Assembly: GCF_042219825.1 (NCBI RefSeq)
Contig: NZ_JBHJHQ010000001.1
Span: forward strand, 620,001-684,000
Length of the DNA stretch: 64,000 bases
Reading direction: 5' to 3'
DNA from: JBHJHP01 sp042219825
Lineage (GTDB): Bacteria; Bacteroidota; Bacteroidia; Bacteroidales; UBA5342
The translations under genes and the position numbers were made by a program. The notes below the pieces were generated by a model, which saw only the letters and a list, made by a program, of their open reading frames with translations, had not been told where the DNA came from and did not search any database. This document shows, piece after piece, positions 61,576-64,000 of the stretch (positions are counted from its first letter, which is position 1; each line of letters begins with the position of its first letter).

Positions 61576-62631
61576 TTATGTGAATAACCTTTTTAGTTTT
61601 TTAATGTTACCAAGCTGAAATAATCGTTTAACCGGGTTTTGATAGTAACCAAAAAAATACTCGTTAATTCTATCCAATACATTTTCTTTAAATATAAATA
61701 TTCTCTTAAGAAATGCATTTGAATTCTTAACCCTGTAATACTTCCATTTTCTTTTCGACCATTTTTCAAAATCTCTTTGATCCAACTTTAAATAATTCCC
61801 CTTTAATTCCTTTACAGAATTAAACTCTAATCTGTTTTTTGAAACATCAAGCTTAGCAATAACTGATCTTTTAGTCTTTTTATATAATGCAATGAGCTTG
61901 TCATGCTTGTAAAAATCTCCAAAAGTTAATCCTCCAAGACTATAAAAAATAATGCCATTCCCATATTTTTCATAAGGTTGGATTGTATGCGGGTGATGAC
62001 CCATTATTATTGTTGCACCCTGATCAATTATTCTTCTCGCAAATTTTACCTGTTCGTTGGTTGGATAATATGAATAATCCACCCCCCAGTGGAGACTGCA
62101 GATTATTATATCTACCTTTTGTTTTAGTACCTTTAAGGTTTCTGTTATTCGGTCTTCTTCCAAATAATTAATATATAACTCCCTGAAAGATTCTGTTTTC
62201 GGATTCGTTGATTTGTCGACGTAGGCAATAAAGCCAATTTTAATCCCATCTGACTCTACAATAACAGGTTCCAGATGCTCTTTTTTCCATCCTGCGCCGG
62301 TATGCGAAATACCCAGTTGATCAAGCATATTAACTGTTTCTTTTAAACCGGACATGCCACAATCAAAGATGTGATTGTTCGCCAGAGATACGCAGGATAT
62401 GGATAAATATTTTAAAAGTTCTTCGGAAGGCTCCTTCAGTGAATAATGGATAAAATTTTTGTTTGAATTTTTATCATTTTTATCAGACAGCAAAGGCACT
62501 TCCAGATTTGCAAGAACCAGATCAGCAACCTTATTCACAGGGATAACAGATTTAGTTCGTTCATAATTCCGTTCTGAGTCTAAACTTAATAAACCGGTAA
62601 ATGCAATATCACCTATCAGATTTAACAGCAT
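61576..62631 (-). CDS. CapA-like protein (poly-gamma-glutamate capsule family)
   Basis: This 351-residue protein matches the PGA_cap/CapA metallophosphatase-like fold: GDIAFTG, NLEVPLL, LANNHIFDCG, LHWGVDYSYYPTNEQ, GHHPHTIQPYEKY and YSLGGLTFGDF. CapA proteins assist synthesis or attachment of poly-gamma-glutamate in some bacteria but are widespread in other polysaccharide loci. There is no signal peptide or membrane anchor visible at the N-terminus, unlike Bacillus CapA. Overlaps the Wzy-like gene by 23 nt. Confidence 0.9.
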   Translation of the reverse strand: MLLNLIGDIAFTGLLSLDSERNYERTKSVIPVNKVADLVLANLEVPLLSDKNDKNSNKNFIHYSLKEPSEELLKYLSISCVSLANNHIFDCGMSGLKETVNMLDQLGISHTGAGWKKEHLEPVIVESDGIKIGFIAYVDKSTNPKTESFRELYINYLEEDRITETLKVLKQKVDIIICSLHWGVDYSYYPTNEQVKFARRIIDQGATIIMGHHPHTIQPYEKYGNGIIFYSLGGLTFGDFYKHDKLIALYKKTKRSVIAKLDVSKNRLEFNSVKELKGNYLKLDQRDFEKWSKRKWKYYRVKNSNAFLKRIFIFKENVLDRINEYFFGYYQNPVKRLFQLGNIKKLKRLFT

Positions 62632-63898
62632 TAATTAAATATCTTTTTACCCCGTTTGCCATAGGAATACGAGTTTCGTTTCCTTCCTCCTTCTGCATTA
62701 AATACTCACCTCTTAATGTGCCTATCATTGCACCTAACAAAAGCATAATGTAAGCCCTTAAATCAATGGCTTGAACAGATCCTGATATGGACATTATTAG
62801 CTGAGCACCTATAACGGCATAGAAAGTAGGATTAAAATAAATAAACCTTTCATCCTTATTCAGTAACTTCCAGTATTTTTCCTTTACGCGAATTATTTCC
62901 CAAAGAATATAAAACCATAAAAACAAACCAATTAGACCGGAACCGCTTAATAGTACCATATAATCCGTATGTAGCATTCTTTTATGATGATACTTATATC
63001 TGTCATTAAACATTTCACTACCTATGAGTTTTACATTAACAGGACTTTTAATGAAATTGTTCCAGACCTCTTCTACTTCGCTGTATCTTGCTTCACCTTC
63101 AATAGTTTCTTCTTCCAGTTGAATTCTTTCCTCTCTGGCCTGATAACGTAAAATAAACAATTCCAGAGGTTTTGGGAATGCAATAAAAAACACTATTATC
63201 ATAACCGCTGATATTAATACATATCTCATTAGGATAAACCTTTTTTTATTGAATATGACATAAATAAAAGCCCCCAAAACAAATGAAAGCAATACCGACC
63301 GCTTAATGCCTACCAGGGTGAAAAAGATTGCAATAATAAAAAAGAGTAAATACCATTTTAACTGTTTATCTTTCAAATGTGCCAGCAATATGGTACCAGA
63401 GAACAGTAAAACCAGCATATTTTTTGTGATATTTACCCTTCCGGCACCAAAGTATACCGTATCATTTAAATAATCAGATGTTCCAAGTTTAAAGAAATTG
63501 GAAATAATAATTGAAACAACAAAAACACCTAGACTTATTATAAAAGAATAAGATAATCTTATGAACTTCTGATAATTGTTGATGAAATAAAATCCTAGCG
63601 GAAACATCAAATTTCCAATAAAGAATTTCAGATAGGCATATATGGATGTTTGTGTATCGGATGAAATCAGGCTTAAAACGCCAATGTACAAGGTAAATCC
63701 CAGAATCACTCCATTGGGCTTTTGTTTGGGATAATACCTAAGAATAAAATAAAATAAAATAATTGCGAATACGAAACCCCTTATCGTTCCCGGATTTAGT
63801 GTTCCTCCGGGAAAATATCCCGTTGTATTCACAACAACTGCAAAAATTACAGGTATTGCAATTACAAGTTTGTAAAAGTTCCGTTTAAATTTATTCAC
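62609..63898 (-). CDS. O-antigen ligase/Wzy-like polymerase
   Basis: The 429-residue polytopic membrane protein has ten or more hydrophobic segments and a large periplasmic loop near residues 245-320 with a charged segment (LEEETIEGEARYSEVEEVW). This is the shape of Wzy polymerases and O-antigen ligases; sequence similarity in the family is low. The start is GTG at 63898, overlapping the stop of the previous glycosyltransferase by 3 nt. Repeat-unit polymerisation is inferred from the locus. Confidence 0.85.
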   Translation of the reverse strand: MNKFKRNFYKLVIAIPVIFAVVVNTTGYFPGGTLNPGTIRGFVFAIILFYFILRYYPKQKPNGVILGFTLYIGVLSLISSDTQTSIYAYLKFFIGNLMFPLGFYFINNYQKFIRLSYSFIISLGVFVVSIIISNFFKLGTSDYLNDTVYFGAGRVNITKNMLVLLFSGTILLAHLKDKQLKWYLLFFIIAIFFTLVGIKRSVLLSFVLGAFIYVIFNKKRFILMRYVLISAVMIIVFFIAFPKPLELFILRYQAREERIQLEEETIEGEARYSEVEEVWNNFIKSPVNVKLIGSEMFNDRYKYHHKRMLHTDYMVLLSGSGLIGLFLWFYILWEIIRVKEKYWKLLNKDERFIYFNPTFYAVIGAQLIMSISGSVQAIDLRAYIMLLLGAMIGTLRGEYLMQKEEGNETRIPMANGVKRYLINAVKSDR

Positions 63899-64000
63899 AG
63901 GCTTTTTTTATAAACTTCAGCCAGATTCTTCCAGGAAAGCTTATCAATCGGATAACTGAATGTTAAACCTTTAATTTTTTGAAGAAGGTCCCTGATTTCC
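63895..64000 (-). CDS. C-terminal end of a GT4-like glycosyltransferase (partial)
   Basis: Only the last 34 residues lie in the window. The end reads SYPIDKLSWKNLAEVYKKSL, the usual last helix of GT4 enzymes (a W-x-N-x-A-x-x-Y pattern). The gene continues beyond the right edge and its stop TGA overlaps the GTG of the polymerase gene (GTGA). Assignment rests on this short piece and the context. Confidence 0.6.
   Translation of the reverse strand, partial: EIRDLLQKIKGLTFSYPIDKLSWKNLAEVYKKSL

Overview
The window looks like chromosomal DNA from a member of the Bacteroidota, most likely a free-living polysaccharide degrader of the Bacteroidales/Marinilabiliales kind. The signs are AT-rich DNA, many -7 boxes of the form TAnnTTTG, almost no Shine-Dalgarno sequences, long secreted enzymes with type IX secretion (T9SS) C-terminal domains, and family markers such as a DUF4290-murA pair, an S1 protein with acidic tails and GIN-domain (DUF2807) proteins. 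The genus cannot be read from the sequence. No rRNA, tRNA, CRISPR array, integrase or transposase gene was seen.

Layout. 1-3.6 kb: end of a Gfo/Idh/MocA oxidoreductase, sulfate adenylyltransferase cysDN, and a rubrerythrin-like diiron protein. 3.6-8.1 kb: carbamate kinase facing a four-gene minus-strand operon (GT4 glycosyltransferase, AlkD-like protein, small anchored protein, dprA). 8.3-12.8 kb: galE, rmlB and, convergent across a strong shared terminator, rpsA. 13-18 kb: a Tas-type aldo/keto reductase and small secreted or membrane proteins, a secreted thioredoxin-fold protein and pdxH. 17.9-29.4 kb, minus strand: a LysM/PBP1 protein with a MIF-like and a DUF5715 protein, a LolCDE-like ABC exporter, aroE, a DUF368 lipid-carrier transporter and a large TPR protein. 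29.5-36.3 kb: a divergent pair of T9SS-exported enzymes aimed at pectin (PL11 rhamnogalacturonan lyase and GH43). 36.3-41.6 kb: rhomboid, threonine aldolase and isochorismate synthase, then DUF4290-murA. 42-51 kb: htpG, a membrane-spanning MutS-family ATPase, a START/DUF2062/SDR operon, and an epimerase followed by a LytS/LytTR two-component pair.

51-64 kb is an exopolysaccharide locus on the minus strand, running in from beyond the right edge: GT4, Wzy-like polymerase, CapA-like protein, asparagine-synthase-like protein, ATP-grasp, GT4, ATP-grasp, phosphatidylserine-decarboxylase-like protein, DUF354 protein, UDP-GlcNAc 4-epimerase, wecB and a polysaccharide deacetylase. Most of these genes overlap or nearly touch, so the block looks co-transcribed. 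Two ATP-grasp ligases, an amide-forming synthase and a decarboxylase suggest a glycan decorated with amino acids or amines.

The most unusual signal is not a protein. Intergenic arrays with a strict 7-base period recur in the window. Three inverted pairs are visible: one on each side of wecB (GTTACNN/GTGACNN heptamers), and one pair around a lone S23-type four-helix-bundle gene (TGAATAN on one side, the complement of TGAANNA on the other). A shorter heptad array with another core lies between aroE and the DUF368 gene. The arrays share period and inverted layout but not sequence, and they abut stop codons exactly. A separate 160-bp nested palindrome resembling a non-autonomous mobile element lies between murA and htpG.
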